From a bacterium (lineage in GTDB: Bacteria; Krumholzibacteriota; Krumholzibacteriia; JACNKJ01), in NCBI GenBank assembly GCA_024231955.1, contig JAAEPZ010000538.1:1-64000 (forward strand): a stretch of 64,000 bases of DNA, written 5' to 3'. Each line of letters begins with the position of its first letter. Within the stretch, counting starts at the first letter, position 1. Positions 55,220-64,000 of the stretch are shown in pieces. The position numbers were made by a program, and so were the translations under genes. The notes under the pieces were generated by a model. The model worked only from the letters and a program-made list of their open reading frames with translations. It was not told the origin of the DNA and made no database searches.

Positions 55220-56149
55220 ATGATGGGACATAGCCAGGTGCATTTGGATCAAGCACAGATTGCTCAACTGATTGAGAACGACCACGGGGGGGCACCGGAT
55301 ACGGCCTGGACCCATCTGGCTAATTGCCCCACCTGTTTCGCCATATTCGCAGATATTCTGAGAACTCAATACGTGCACAGAACCGATCCGAGTCAAATGA
55401 GTGCTCCGGACTATCTGCTCGATATGGGTAAGGCTATTGCGGGCAAGTCGCATGTTCAGGAGGATTCCGAAAGCAGCATCGCCCCGTCTCGGCGTCTGTT
55501 CACCTCCCGGAAGGTTCTGCGAGGATCCTTCCTCGTCGCAGCTCTTCTCCTGCTCCTCCTTCTTTTCAATATGGTCAATTTGCTGAATCCCTGTATCGAC
55601 AAACTGGATCAGCAGGTGATCATGACAGCGCTCGTCAACAGCTCGACCTCCGGACTCATTTTTCCTCAGGCCGGCGCGGGTGTCGTGTCGATTCAGCCGC
55701 TCTATCGCAACGGAGGCTCCGGTGTCGCCGGCGACCTTGAAGCTGTTCTCAAATGTATTGCTGCGACGTACTCCGCTGACGATGATGGCGGCGGTATCCA
55801 TGAAACCTACTGGCTTGCCGCCGGTTGGCTGGCTTCCGGCCAGTTCGACAATGCAAGGCTATATACCGAGGCTGGTTTGCGCAGGTATCCCGACAGCCTT
55901 CGTCTGAAGGAATTGTCCGCCATAATTGCCTATCGCAACAGTGATCTTGCTCAAGCCAAGGCCCTTCTGTTGGAAGTATTGGCCAAGAGGCCCAACGACA
56001 ATACCGTGCTCTTCAATCTGGCCCAGATCTATTGCGAGCAGAACCAGTTGGATGATGCATGCAGATACATGGGCAGGATTTCCGAAACCAGCGTGGAGAC
56101 TGTCCTCGGCACCAGAGTAGCCGTATTGAGAAACAAGCTCTCCGGCTGA
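55220..56149 (+). CDS. Zinc-finger anti-sigma-like membrane protein with extracytoplasmic TPRs
   Basis: 309 residues from the ATG at 55220; an in-frame TTG 21 bases earlier is a weaker choice. The N-terminal 45 residues match the ZAS anti-sigma zinc site (HLANCPTC, the H-x3-C-x2-C motif, after a helix LDQAQIAQLIEND). A single membrane helix lies at about 102-122 (FLVAALLLLLLLFNMVNLL). The outer part has TPR-like helices (YWLAAGWLASGQFDNARLY, LLLEVLAKRPNDNTVLFNLAQIY-type). It probably holds the upstream sigma factor inactive until a periplasmic signal arrives (inference). Confidence 0.78.
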   Translation: MMGHSQVHLDQAQIAQLIENDHGGAPDTAWTHLANCPTCFAIFADILRTQYVHRTDPSQMSAPDYLLDMGKAIAGKSHVQEDSESSIAPSRRLFTSRKVLRGSFLVAALLLLLLLFNMVNLLNPCIDKLDQQVIMTALVNSSTSGLIFPQAGAGVVSIQPLYRNGGSGVAGDLEAVLKCIAATYSADDDGGGIHETYWLAAGWLASGQFDNARLYTEAGLRRYPDSLRLKELSAIIAYRNSDLAQAKALLLEVLAKRPNDNTVLFNLAQIYCEQNQLDDACRYMGRISETSVETVLGTRVAVLRNKLSG

Positions 56150-56248
56150 GTATCTGTAGCATCCCCTCAGTTTATTTCCCGATGACTGCCGCAAGATTTT
56201 ACGCTATGCTGCCTGCATTCCCAAACATATGCGGAGGGTGGAGAAGTT

Positions 56249-56767
56249 ATGCGAATTTCACTTTGGATGTTGCTCATCATGCCGGTATTCCTGGTTTGCG
56301 GTTGTAGCGGTGATAATGACACCGAGGGTGACATGGGCGAAGCAACAGGCGAAGTCAACGACGCCTCCCGGGCTATCGTGGAATTGCTCAAGGGTGATGG
56401 CGCCGGCAAACAGGTCACCACGACCGCTACCGGCCTGCAGTACGTCGAACTCAAGACCGGCAGCGGGGAGATCCCGAATACCGGGCAGAAATGTGAAGTC
56501 CACGCGCTTCTTTGGTTGCTGGACGGCACCGAGGTCTGGGATTCCCGCAAGCCGGGCTCTGACGGTCATGTCCATACCTATACTTTCAACATGGGTCAGG
56601 GTGGACTGATCAGCGGCTGGACCGAGGGTATCTCCACCATGAAGAGGGGCGGCCTGCGACGCATGGCTCTACCTCCGGAGATAGCCTACGGGGAAGCCGG
56701 CCGCTCCGGTATCCCCGGCAATGCCTGGCTGATGTATGAGATCGAACTGTTGAATATCACCGATTGA
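56249..56767 (+). CDS. FKBP-type peptidyl-prolyl isomerase lipoprotein
   Basis: A 172-residue protein. GGTGGAG precedes the ATG. A lipoprotein signal ends LVCGC (Cys near residue 19). An acidic linker is followed by a C-terminal FKBP domain (residues about 65-170): DGTEVWDSRKPG, MGQGGLISGWTEGISTMKRGG, MALPPEIAYGEAG and a closing strand YEIELLNI. The canonical first Tyr is replaced (VHALLWL), so isomerase activity may be reduced. It probably acts as a periplasmic folding factor. It lies 99 bases after the anti-sigma gene. Confidence 0.88.
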   Translation: MRISLWMLLIMPVFLVCGCSGDNDTEGDMGEATGEVNDASRAIVELLKGDGAGKQVTTTATGLQYVELKTGSGEIPNTGQKCEVHALLWLLDGTEVWDSRKPGSDGHVHTYTFNMGQGGLISGWTEGISTMKRGGLRRMALPPEIAYGEAGRSGIPGNAWLMYEIELLNITD

Positions 56768-56808
56768 TCCCATGACTACGGACAGGCGATCCGGCGGGGT
56801 GGTACGTT

Positions 56809-57621
56809 ATGTCGCATGAGTTGATCGATGCGAGGGGACGCTCAATCCCCTTGCAGGACTATTTGCGGGTCGTATCGCTGGTGCCCAGTCTCAGCGAGAC
56901 GGTTCTTGAGTTGGGACGGAACCTGATCGGTCGAACTCCATACTGTATCCACCCTCGCTCCCTCATCCGGTCCGTACCGGAATTCGGCGGGCCTCAGGAT
57001 CCTCACCTGGAAAACATACTGGCGGCATCTCCCGATCTCATTCTGGCCAGCGTCGAGGAGAACCGGGCCACCGATCTGGATGCGCTCGAAAATGCAGGAG
57101 TAGCTGTTTTCGCCGTCGATCCCCATTCCATTGATGATGTGATGATTCTGCTGAGGGATTTCGGTCTGTTGCTGGGAGCGGAGGCCGCGGCAGCGGATGC
57201 AGGCGTTGCACTCAAACAGGCGCTGGTTGCGACGGCCGCTCTTCGTGACAAACGTAACGGTCGTCCGGGGGCAATTGAACTCCGGGCGACGACATTGGTC
57301 TGGCGCGATCCCTGGATTGCAGCCGGTGGCGACACATACATTGAAGCCGTTATGAGAGAGCTCGGGTTGGTGAATCTGTTCGCCGACAGAGCCGGGTATC
57401 CCCACACGACACTCCCGGAATTGGTCCGTCTTGCGCCTGATCTCGTGCTGTTGCCCGACGAGCCGCAGCCGTTCGGCGACGAAGATGTCCGGGAACTTTA
57501 CGGTGCCGGTATTGCGCAAGAGACCTCCAGCATCCTTCTTGTCCCCGGCGAGGCGCTCTGCTGGTACGGCACGCGCACCGCTCGAGCATTGACAGGGCTT
57601 GTTGATCTTGTATCGCCCTGA
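56809..57621 (+). CDS. BtuF-like helical-backbone metal/cobalamin-binding protein, no signal peptide
   Basis: A 270-residue type III binding-protein fold of the BtuF group: RVVSLVPSLSETVLELG, the loop LIGRTPYCIHP, GGPQDPHLENILAASPDLILAS, and a C-terminal lobe with AAGGDTYIEAVMRELGLVNLF and LVRLAPDLVLLPDEP. Unlike BtuF it has no signal peptide or lipobox, so it should be cytoplasmic. Such cytoplasmic relatives are known; whether they bind cobalamin is unclear. It lies 42 bases from the FKBP gene and 60 before folE. Confidence 0.82.
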   Translation: MSHELIDARGRSIPLQDYLRVVSLVPSLSETVLELGRNLIGRTPYCIHPRSLIRSVPEFGGPQDPHLENILAASPDLILASVEENRATDLDALENAGVAVFAVDPHSIDDVMILLRDFGLLLGAEAAAADAGVALKQALVATAALRDKRNGRPGAIELRATTLVWRDPWIAAGGDTYIEAVMRELGLVNLFADRAGYPHTTLPELVRLAPDLVLLPDEPQPFGDEDVRELYGAGIAQETSSILLVPGEALCWYGTRTARALTGLVDLVSP

Positions 57622-57681
57622 ACCTGTAGCCGTCGTGAGGGATGGCCGCCAGGATTGACGACCTTGCGAGAAGGGGTAGCC

Positions 57682-58236
57682 ATGAAGAGGAACATCAGAG
57701 AACTCATCCGGAAGATGGGCGAAGATCCTGATCGGGAGGGACTTGTCGATACTCCGGAGCGGGTCGAGAAGTCGCTCACTTTCCTGACCAGCGGTTATGA
57801 GCAGAACCCTGCCGAGGTGATCGGGCGGGCGGTCTTCCACGAGCAGTACGACGAGATGGTCGTGGTGCGGGATATCGATTTCTACAGCCTGTGCGAGCAT
57901 CATATGCTCCCCTTCTACGGCAAGGCCCATGTGGCCTATATACCTGACGGCACAATCGTAGGGCTCTCCAAGATCCCCCGCATGGTGGATATTTTTGCCA
58001 GACGTCTGCAGATTCAGGAGCGTCTGACGCAACAGATAGCGCAGATCCTGGTCGATCAACTCAAGCCTATGGGAGTTGCCGTGGTTCTTGAGGGATTCCA
58101 TACCTGCATGGCCATGCGGGGAGTTCAGAAACAGAATGCCTGGATGACGACCAGCGCCATGCGCGGCTGCTTCCGGAAGCAGGCGAAGACACGTGAGGAG
58201 TTTCTCATGTTGATCAAGGGCATATCCCGATCCTGA
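57682..58236 (+). CDS. folE: GTP cyclohydrolase I
   Basis: 184 residues from the ATG at 57682, placed five bases after AAGGGG; an in-frame TTG at 57655 is rejected. Family motifs are complete: [20 protein letters not shown] with the zinc Cys and His, [31 protein letters not shown] and the second zinc Cys in [11 protein letters not shown], then MTTSAMRG. It converts GTP to dihydroneopterin triphosphate, the first step of folate (or tetrahydrobiopterin/queuosine-related) synthesis. Confidence 0.95.
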   Translation: MKRNIRELIRKMGEDPDREGLVDTPERVEKSLTFLTSGYEQNPAEVIGRAVFHEQYDEMVVVRDIDFYSLCEHHMLPFYGKAHVAYIPDGTIVGLSKIPRMVDIFARRLQIQERLTQQIAQILVDQLKPMGVAVVLEGFHTCMAMRGVQKQNAWMTTSAMRGCFRKQAKTREEFLMLIKGISRS

Positions 58237-58383
58237 TAGTGAGACGGGGTGCCTGCAAGAGGTTTGGATGACGATTTGATGGTCCTGAAGGGGATGAATG
58301 TAAGAATGGTCCTCCATCTCTCGTGGAAGAGGTGTTTCGACGGCAGCGATGAGGGAAATTCTGGTCAACCCTTAAGAACTTTC

Positions 58384-58411
58384 TTGGAGTCTTCCGGATT
58401 CTAGGTATAAA
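58384..58411 (+). promoter_or_regulatory. Candidate sigma-70-type promoter for korAB
   Basis: TTGGAG (58384-58389) and TATAAA (58406-58411) are 16 bases apart, 117 bases before the korA start, in the only AT-rich part of a 292-base gap that otherwise shows no gene. The leader RNA would be about 110 bases; no known riboswitch fold is evident in it. Confidence 0.4.
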
Positions 58412-58528
58412 TTTAGCACGTTCGAAATGGCTGTTCTGGAATTCCGGGAGGCCCCTGGAGAATTACCGGACACGGTTGCACGTTAACAGGCTGGAGCGCT
58501 TCCGGCCGAAAGGCAAGCACATCAGGAT

Positions 58529-60274
58529 ATGGCTTCCTCAGAACTGGTACTCGGTATCATCGGTAGTGGTGGTGATGGTGTTATCACTGCCGGCGAGTTC
58601 ATAGTCTCGGCGATCTCCAGCGAGGGTCTCTTCTCCTTTCTCCTGAAAAGCTATGGCGCCCAGATTCGGGGAGGTGAGACCTCGTGCCGCGTTCGCATCT
58701 CCGAAAATCCTGTGCAGTCCCAGGGAGATGAGATCGATGTGATGGTGGTGTTGCATTGGCGGGATTTCGCCAAGTTCCGTCACGAGATCGATCTGCATGA
58801 GGGCACTGTGATCGTCCACGATCTGGACGACCCCCTGCCGGACAGTATCCAGGAGGAGTTCAGGGCGCTCAATGCCGTTGTCTACGCCGTCCCCTTCACC
58901 CGTTTGGCGAAGGAGCAGATGAAGACTATTCTGACCAAGAACATCATCATGCTGGGGGCGATGATTCAGCTGTTCGGTCTGCCGGAGCAGGGGGTTCGTC
59001 ATGCGCTGGAGAAGAAGTTCAGCAAAAAGCCGGGTGTTGTGGTCAAGAACAACGAGGCTTTAGATCTGGGCATGAAGTGGGTCGCCGACAATGTCGACAA
59101 GAGGGATGATTACCTCCTCGAGTACACTCAGAGTGAACCCCGGTTGGTGATGGAGGGAAACGCCGCCACCGCTTTGGGATCCATCGTGGCCGGCTGCAGT
59201 TTCTTCGCGGGGTATCCCATAACGCCAGCCAGCGAAATCATGCATTGGATGGCGAAGCATCTGCCTCAGGTTGGCGGCCGCTGTGTGCAGGCCGAGGATG
59301 AGATCTCGGCGGCGGGTATGGTTGTCGGCGCCTCTTTCGGCGGAGCCAAGGCGATGACGGCAACCAGCGGCCCCGGATTCTCGCTGAAGAGCGAGATGGT
59401 GGGTCTATCCGGCATGGCGGAGATTCCGATGGTCGTCGTCAACGTGCAGCGCGGCGGACCGAGTACGGGTGTGCCGACCAAATCCGAGCAAAGCGATCTG
59501 ATGATGGCCGTCTACGGCAGCCATGGCGACAGTCCCCGTGTTGTGATCGCACCAACCGATGTTGAGGACTGTTTCGATACCGCCGTGTACGCATTCGACA
59601 TCGCCGAGGAGTTCCAGGTGCCGGTGGTGCTGCTCACGGATCAGTTCATCGGCCAGCGCAAGGAGACCGTACGCCGGTTCGATCTCGGTCGACGCGAAGT
59701 CTACGAGCGGATCAAGCCCACCGAGGAGGAGTTGAAGGATTACAAGCGATTCCGCCTCGATGCGCCCAGGGGCGTGGCGCCCATGGCTGTTCCGGGGATG
59801 AAGGGTGGGCAGTATCCCGCCGGCGGCATCGAACATAACGAGTATGGCGATCCCTCGAGCAGGGTCGATGATCATCTGAAGCAAACCGAGCGGCGCTACA
59901 GCAAATACGAGCATATCGTCGAGAAATACAGTTTCGTGCGTGAGTACGGCGATAAGGACGCCGAGGTGGGCATTCTCGGTTGGGGTTCGAGCAAGGGGGT
60001 CATCAAGGAGACCGTGATGCGTCTGCGTGAGCAGGGGCACAAGGTCGCGGCAATGATCCCCCAACTGCTGCACCCCTTCCCGCAGGAGGCCTTCAACAAG
60101 TTTCTGTCGGGCAAGAAGACGCTGGTCGTAATCGAATTGAGTGCGCGCGGTCAGTTCCTGCAGTTCGTAAAGGCCCGCTGTGACATCCCGGCGAAGATCG
60201 TGCACTACTCCCGACCCGGCGGCAAACCCTTCACGGTTCGCGAGGTCAAGGACACCCTCCTGGAGGTGCTGTAA
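58529..60274 (+). CDS. korA: 2-oxoacid:ferredoxin oxidoreductase, fused gamma-alpha subunit
   Basis: A 581-residue protein. Residues about 1-190 are the gamma domain (LGIIGSGGDGVITAGEFI, SYGAQIRGGETSC). From about 205 onward is the alpha domain with PP-type fold motifs: GCSFFAGYPITPASEIMHWM with the conserved YPITP, AEDEISAAGMVVGASFGGAKAMTATSGPG and VVNVQRGGPSTGVPTKSEQSD. The C-terminal part resembles the transketolase-C region. It works with KorB to oxidatively decarboxylate a 2-oxoacid (2-oxoglutarate type most likely) to the acyl-CoA using ferredoxin. It overlaps korB by one base. Confidence 0.92.
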   Translation: MASSELVLGIIGSGGDGVITAGEFIVSAISSEGLFSFLLKSYGAQIRGGETSCRVRISENPVQSQGDEIDVMVVLHWRDFAKFRHEIDLHEGTVIVHDLDDPLPDSIQEEFRALNAVVYAVPFTRLAKEQMKTILTKNIIMLGAMIQLFGLPEQGVRHALEKKFSKKPGVVVKNNEALDLGMKWVADNVDKRDDYLLEYTQSEPRLVMEGNAATALGSIVAGCSFFAGYPITPASEIMHWMAKHLPQVGGRCVQAEDEISAAGMVVGASFGGAKAMTATSGPGFSLKSEMVGLSGMAEIPMVVVNVQRGGPSTGVPTKSEQSDLMMAVYGSHGDSPRVVIAPTDVEDCFDTAVYAFDIAEEFQVPVVLLTDQFIGQRKETVRRFDLGRREVYERIKPTEEELKDYKRFRLDAPRGVAPMAVPGMKGGQYPAGGIEHNEYGDPSSRVDDHLKQTERRYSKYEHIVEKYSFVREYGDKDAEVGILGWGSSKGVIKETVMRLREQGHKVAAMIPQLLHPFPQEAFNKFLSGKKTLVVIELSARGQFLQFVKARCDIPAKIVHYSRPGGKPFTVREVKDTLLEVL

Positions 60275-61152
60275 TGAGTGATGCAACCGAGAAGAATCAT
60301 ACAGTCGGGGATTACAAACGCGATCTCAAGCCGGTCTGGTGTACAGGTTGCGGCGACTACGGCGTGCTGCAGTCGATCTACCGCTCTCTGAACGCCATGG
60401 ATCTCGAGCCTGAGAATGTCGGCATCGTCTCCGGGATCGGCTGCTCGTCACGCCTGCCCGGTTATGTGAATACCTACGGGTTCAATTCGGTGCATGGTCG
60501 CGCCTTGCCGTTGGCGCAGGGTCTTCGCCTCGCGCGCCCGGACATCACCGTACTCGCGGTTGGCGGCGACGGTGACGGCGTCTCCATAGGCATGGGGCAC
60601 TTTCCCCACGCTGCGCGGCGGAACATCAACATGACCTACATCATGATGGATAACTGCATCTACGGATTGACCAAGGGGCAGACCTCTCCGACCACGCCCC
60701 TCGGCGATGTCACGGTCAGCACCCCCTACGGTTCGGTGGACACCACGCTCGATCCGGTGCAATTGGCTTTGTCCTTCAACGTCTCCTTCATCGCCAGGGC
60801 CTTTGCCGGCGACCTGAAGCATCTCGCGGAGATCATCGAGGCGGCCGTGAGGCACGAGGGATTCTCTTTCGTGCATGTCATCAGCCCCTGCGTTACCTAT
60901 CGGGGGATGGGGGAGTTCAAACGTGTGCGGGAACTGGTCGAGAAGGTGTTTCCGAGCAGAACCGATCTTCTCCATCGGACGGTGGCGTTCGCTAGGGAGG
61001 AGCACAGCGATGGGATCAACCTGGGAATCCTCTATTGTCATCCTCGACCGACATATGATGTTGAGTTGGACGAGATCTCAGCGCGGTCCCTGGACACAAG
61101 GAACAACACGTCGCCCAGCATGGAGGACTTCCTCGATGAGTTCATGCCCTAG
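60274..61152 (+). CDS. korB: 2-oxoacid:ferredoxin oxidoreductase, beta subunit
   Basis: A 292-residue thiamine-diphosphate subunit. Cys residues for a 4Fe-4S cluster are in WCTGCGDYG, GIGCSSR and ISPCVTYRG. The ThDP/Mg motif is GGDGDGVSIGMGHFPHAARR to MDNCIYGLTKGQTSPTT. Its ATG overlaps the TAA of korA (TAATG), so translation is coupled. No ferredoxin or delta subunit gene is adjacent; ferredoxin must come from elsewhere. The enzyme is oxygen-sensitive in most lineages, fitting an anaerobic lifestyle. Confidence 0.93.
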   Translation: MSDATEKNHTVGDYKRDLKPVWCTGCGDYGVLQSIYRSLNAMDLEPENVGIVSGIGCSSRLPGYVNTYGFNSVHGRALPLAQGLRLARPDITVLAVGGDGDGVSIGMGHFPHAARRNINMTYIMMDNCIYGLTKGQTSPTTPLGDVTVSTPYGSVDTTLDPVQLALSFNVSFIARAFAGDLKHLAEIIEAAVRHEGFSFVHVISPCVTYRGMGEFKRVRELVEKVFPSRTDLLHRTVAFAREEHSDGINLGILYCHPRPTYDVELDEISARSLDTRNNTSPSMEDFLDEFMP

Positions 61153-61197
61153 GCTGCAGCCGTAGGGTCGCGACCGGGTCCGAAAATCACAATCAGA

Positions 61198-61230
61198 AAG
61201 GCCGGAGAGATTTACTCTCCGGCCTTCTTG
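61198..61230 (+). terminator. Terminator after korAB
   Basis: AAGGCCGGAGAG (61198-61209) pairs with CTCTCCGGCCTT (61215-61226) around a five-base loop, followed by CTTG. The 12-bp stem is strong but the U tail is short. Confidence 0.75.
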
Positions 61231-61351
61231 ATTGTATCCGGGGATGCTCTCTACCTTGATTCCCTGTCGTTTCCTGAGAGCTGTGCCGTCAACGGCGACC
61301 GTTCAATCGGAGCATCCGCCCCGAGGGCAAGCGATTCCGGCCGGAGTGGAA

Positions 61352-61828
61352 TCAGTTCTCAAAGGAGATATCGTCGGGCAGTTCGTTGACGTCATCGCTT
61401 TGATAGGGGAAGTGCTCACTGAGACTCTCCCCGATACTCAGGATTCCTCCGGACATGCCCCCGGCGAAGTCATCCCGCTTGAAGCGATCGGTCATCTCAC
61501 CGGCGATCCCCCGCCAGAATGTATCGCCTACCTTTTTGTGCAGCTCCTCGTCGCCGACGATGGCGAACTGGCGACTGCGCACCGCCAGATAGACCAGCAC
61601 GCCGTTGCGCAGATCGGTGGCGTGCATGCCCAGCTTTTCGAAAACCTGGCGCGCGCGCAGGTAGGGGTCGCCAGCGGCCGGCTTCTTCTTCGGCACATCC
61701 CGTTCGATGTGACAGCGGATCTCACCGCTGGTCCGCAGTTCGGCTTTCTTGATCGCCTCAACGATTGCCTGCTGCTCATCCGTCGTGAAGAACTTGCGCG
61801 GCTTGTTGCTCCGCTTGTCGTTTGCCAT
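61352..61828 (-). CDS. TPM-domain protein, soluble
   Basis: 158 residues from the ATG at 61828; GGAGG lies nine bases upstream within the end of the previous gene. A TPM domain (residues about 15-140) is visible: FFTTDEQQAIVEAIKKAELRT, SGEIRCHIERDV, NGVLVYLAVRSRQFAIVGDEELH, and GGMSGGILSIGESLSEHFP. There is no signal peptide or membrane helix, so it is cytoplasmic or peripheral. It is the last gene of a lemA-tpm-tpm operon; such trios are common but of unsettled function. Confidence 0.83.
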   Translation of the reverse strand: MANDKRSNKPRKFFTTDEQQAIVEAIKKAELRTSGEIRCHIERDVPKKKPAAGDPYLRARQVFEKLGMHATDLRNGVLVYLAVRSRQFAIVGDEELHKKVGDTFWRGIAGEMTDRFKRDDFAGGMSGGILSIGESLSEHFPYQSDDVNELPDDISFEN

Positions 61829-61830
61829 GA

Positions 61831-62574
<744 letters not shown>

Positions 62575-63174
62575 TTAAAACTCCACCTGGGGCGCCTTCT
62601 CGGACCCCTCTTCGGCCTCGAAGTATCCTGTCTTCTCAAAGCCGAGCATCCCCGCCAGCAGGTTGCCCGGGAAGCGGCGGATAGCCGTATTGTAGTCCCG
62701 CGCCATGTCGTTGAACCGACGCCGCTCAACGGCGATCCTGTTCTCCGTGCCCTCGAGTTGCGCCTGCAGGTCCAGGAAATTCTGGTTGGCCTTGAGATCC
62801 GGATAGCGCTCCATGACCACCATCAGACGACCGAGCGAGGCGCCCAGGGAGCCCTGCGCGGCCTGAAATTGCTGCATGAGCTCGGGGTTGTTGAGGGTTT
62901 CCGGACTGATCTGGGCCTGCACCTGGGTGGCGCGCGCGCGTGCGCTGATCACGGCGTCCAGAGTCTCTTTCTCGTGGGCCGCATAGCCCTTGACCGTCGC
63001 GACCAGATTGGGGATCAGGTCGGCCCGTCGCTGATAGACGTTTTCGACGTTGCCCCATTGCCCCTCGACGGCCTCCTGCCGAGTGACGAATCCGTTGTAG
63101 GTGCCGCCGAACATCAGGGCGAAAACGGCGATCAGCCCTACGATCAATACCAACGCGATAATTCCCTTTTTCAT
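62575..63174 (-). CDS. LemA family protein
   Basis: A 199-residue protein with one N-terminal membrane helix (IIALVLIVGLIAVFALMFGG) and a long coiled-coil domain. The family opening is clear (YNGFVTRQEAVEGQWGNVEN, YQRRADLIPNLVATVKGYA), with LMVVMERYPDLKANQNF and a closing RDYNTAIRRFPGN. AGGAG precedes the ATG. It is the first gene of the lemA-tpm operon. The function of LemA is not established; the exposed N-terminus and helical bundle suggest a membrane scaffold. Confidence 0.93.
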   Translation of the reverse strand: MKKGIIALVLIVGLIAVFALMFGGTYNGFVTRQEAVEGQWGNVENVYQRRADLIPNLVATVKGYAAHEKETLDAVISARARATQVQAQISPETLNNPELMQQFQAAQGSLGASLGRLMVVMERYPDLKANQNFLDLQAQLEGTENRIAVERRRFNDMARDYNTAIRRFPGNLLAGMLGFEKTGYFEAEEGSEKAPQVEF

Positions 63175-63228
63175 GCATACTCCTGTCGGGTTGTAGTCGC
63201 ATAATTGAGGCGATCTACTTGCTGTCGG

Positions 63229-63257
63229 ATAATCTATTCAGATTTGCGGTTTGGCAA
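63229..63257 (-). promoter_or_regulatory. Candidate promoter of the lemA-tpm operon
   Basis: Read on the minus strand, TTGCCA (63252-63257) and GATTAT (63229-63234) are 17 bases apart and end 55 bases before the lemA start. The -35 matches the consensus at five of six positions, the -10 at four. Confidence 0.35.
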
Positions 63258-63335
63258 CCCTTTTTAACCACACCCGAAGGTATGGAAAAGCCGGACCTGA
63301 CCGCTCCACAAACGATCCGATCCGGCAGGAAACGT

Positions 63336-64000
63336 CTACTTGCCGCCGTACTGCTGCCAGGTCTTCCCGATCCGGATCCGCATGCCGATGTCATCGACGA
63401 TGCCCACCAGCGCCGGGATCAGGAACAGCGTCAGTATCGTGGCGAAAGCCAGACCCCAGATCATGCTCACGGCCATCGGCACCATGATCCTGCTGGCGCC
63501 GGTGGTGGCGAAGGTGAGCGAGGAGAGGCCGACGATCGTCGTGACGGCGGTGAGCAGGATGGGTCGCATCCTGATCACACCCGAGCGGACTATGGAGAAC
63601 CAGCGTCCCACTCCGCGCTCCCGCGACTTGTTGATGAAGTCGACCATCACCAGCGAATTGTTCACCACCAGCCCCATCAGCGAGATGATTCCGACCATCG
63701 ACGGTATGGAGAAATCGTAGCCCATGACCAGAAGACCGATGGTGACGCCTATGAAGCTCAACGGCACAGTGAAGATTACGATCAGCGGCTGGATGATCGA
63801 ATTGAACTGCGTCGCCAGGATCATGAATATCGCCAGGAACGCGATCGGCAACAGCAGGAAGAGCGATGTGAACGTCTCCGCCGTGCGCTCGAATTCGCCG
63901 CCGAAGTGGAGGTGATAGCCGGGGTGATCGGAGGCGAATGTGGCCAGCTTCTCCTGCATGATGGTGTTCACCGCAGTGCTGGTCTGGCCATCTGCCAGCT
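63336..64000 (-). CDS. RND-family efflux pump, C-terminal fragment cut by window edge
   Basis: The last 221 codons of a second RND transporter. The reading frame is open to the window end (DGQTSTAVN upstream of a GTG at 63971), so the gene continues to the right. Visible membrane segments are TM8 (SLFLLLPIAFLAIFMILAT), TM9, TM10 (SLMGLVVNNSLVMVDFI), TM11 (ILLTAVTTIVGLSSL) and TM12 (WGLAFATILTLFLIPALVG). As in the first RND pump, the TM10 Lys of AcrB is Asn. It is on the same strand as lemA but 161 bases upstream, so probably a separate transcript. Confidence 0.9.
   Translation of the reverse strand, partial: LADGQTSTAVNTIMQEKLATFASDHPGYHLHFGGEFERTAETFTSLFLLLPIAFLAIFMILATQFNSIIQPLIVIFTVPLSFIGVTIGLLVMGYDFSIPSMVGIISLMGLVVNNSLVMVDFINKSRERGVGRWFSIVRSGVIRMRPILLTAVTTIVGLSSLTFATTGASRIMVPMAVSMIWGLAFATILTLFLIPALVGIVDDIGMRIRIGKTWQQYGGK

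Noticed and set aside
61242..61317. GGATGCTC / GAGCATCC inverted repeat with 60-base gap
   Set aside because: Short and far apart; expected by chance in DNA of this size.

Overview
The window is GC-rich, gene-dense bacterial chromosome holding about 50 protein genes. I see no tRNA, rRNA, CRISPR array, insertion sequence or phage gene. The organism looks like a diderm of the wider FCB/Krumholzibacteriota/Zixibacteria type. It has RND pumps with a TolC-like channel, outer-membrane barrels (DUF3078), a secreted protein ending in a FlgD-like/type-A sorting domain (NPFNPKT motif), Gld-like ABC genes, and a two-subunit 2-oxoacid:ferredoxin oxidoreductase suggesting anaerobic or microaerobic life. 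The taxon is inferred from gene style only.

Layout. 1-3.3 kb: two exported proteins around a long intergenic stretch. 3.3-9.3 kb: an RND efflux operon (outer-membrane factor, adaptor lipoprotein, pump). 9.5-12.2 kb: a LysR regulator divergent from proline-degrading pruA. 12.4-20.5 kb: a nickel (or cobalt) uptake locus of the ECF type (nikK-nikL-OM barrel-nikM-nikQ, then nikO-nikR), split by an opposite-strand gene for a 1122-residue MalT/SARP-like regulator. 20.5-28.1 kb: nitroreductase, aminotransferase, a hybrid histidine kinase, a YgeY-type M20 hydrolase, and an NtrC-like regulator that lacks the GAFTGA loop. 28.3-32.7 kb: a Gld-like ABC exporter operon. 32.8-41.3 kb: Eis-like acetyltransferase, DUF3078 barrel, a large repeat-plus-HEAT exported protein, a DUF2807 protein and a chemoreceptor.

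41.6-51.0 kb is the most interesting metabolic region: a selenium-dependent molybdenum hydroxylase (SDMH) locus. On the minus strand are a lone molybdopterin subunit and an SsnA-type aminohydrolase. Divergent on the plus strand are a DUF4097 exported protein, a 78-residue membrane protein, a YqeC::MobA-like fusion, YqeB, XdhC and a hydantoinase. With YgeY 16 kb away, this recalls the anaerobic purine/urate degradation genes known from E. coli and gut anaerobes. The iron-sulfur and FAD subunits are absent from the window.

51-64 kb: TrkH/TrkA potassium uptake; a sigma factor with a zinc-finger anti-sigma/TPR protein; FKBP lipoprotein; BtuF-like binding protein; FolE; KorAB; a LemA/TPM operon; and the end of a second RND pump cut by the window edge.
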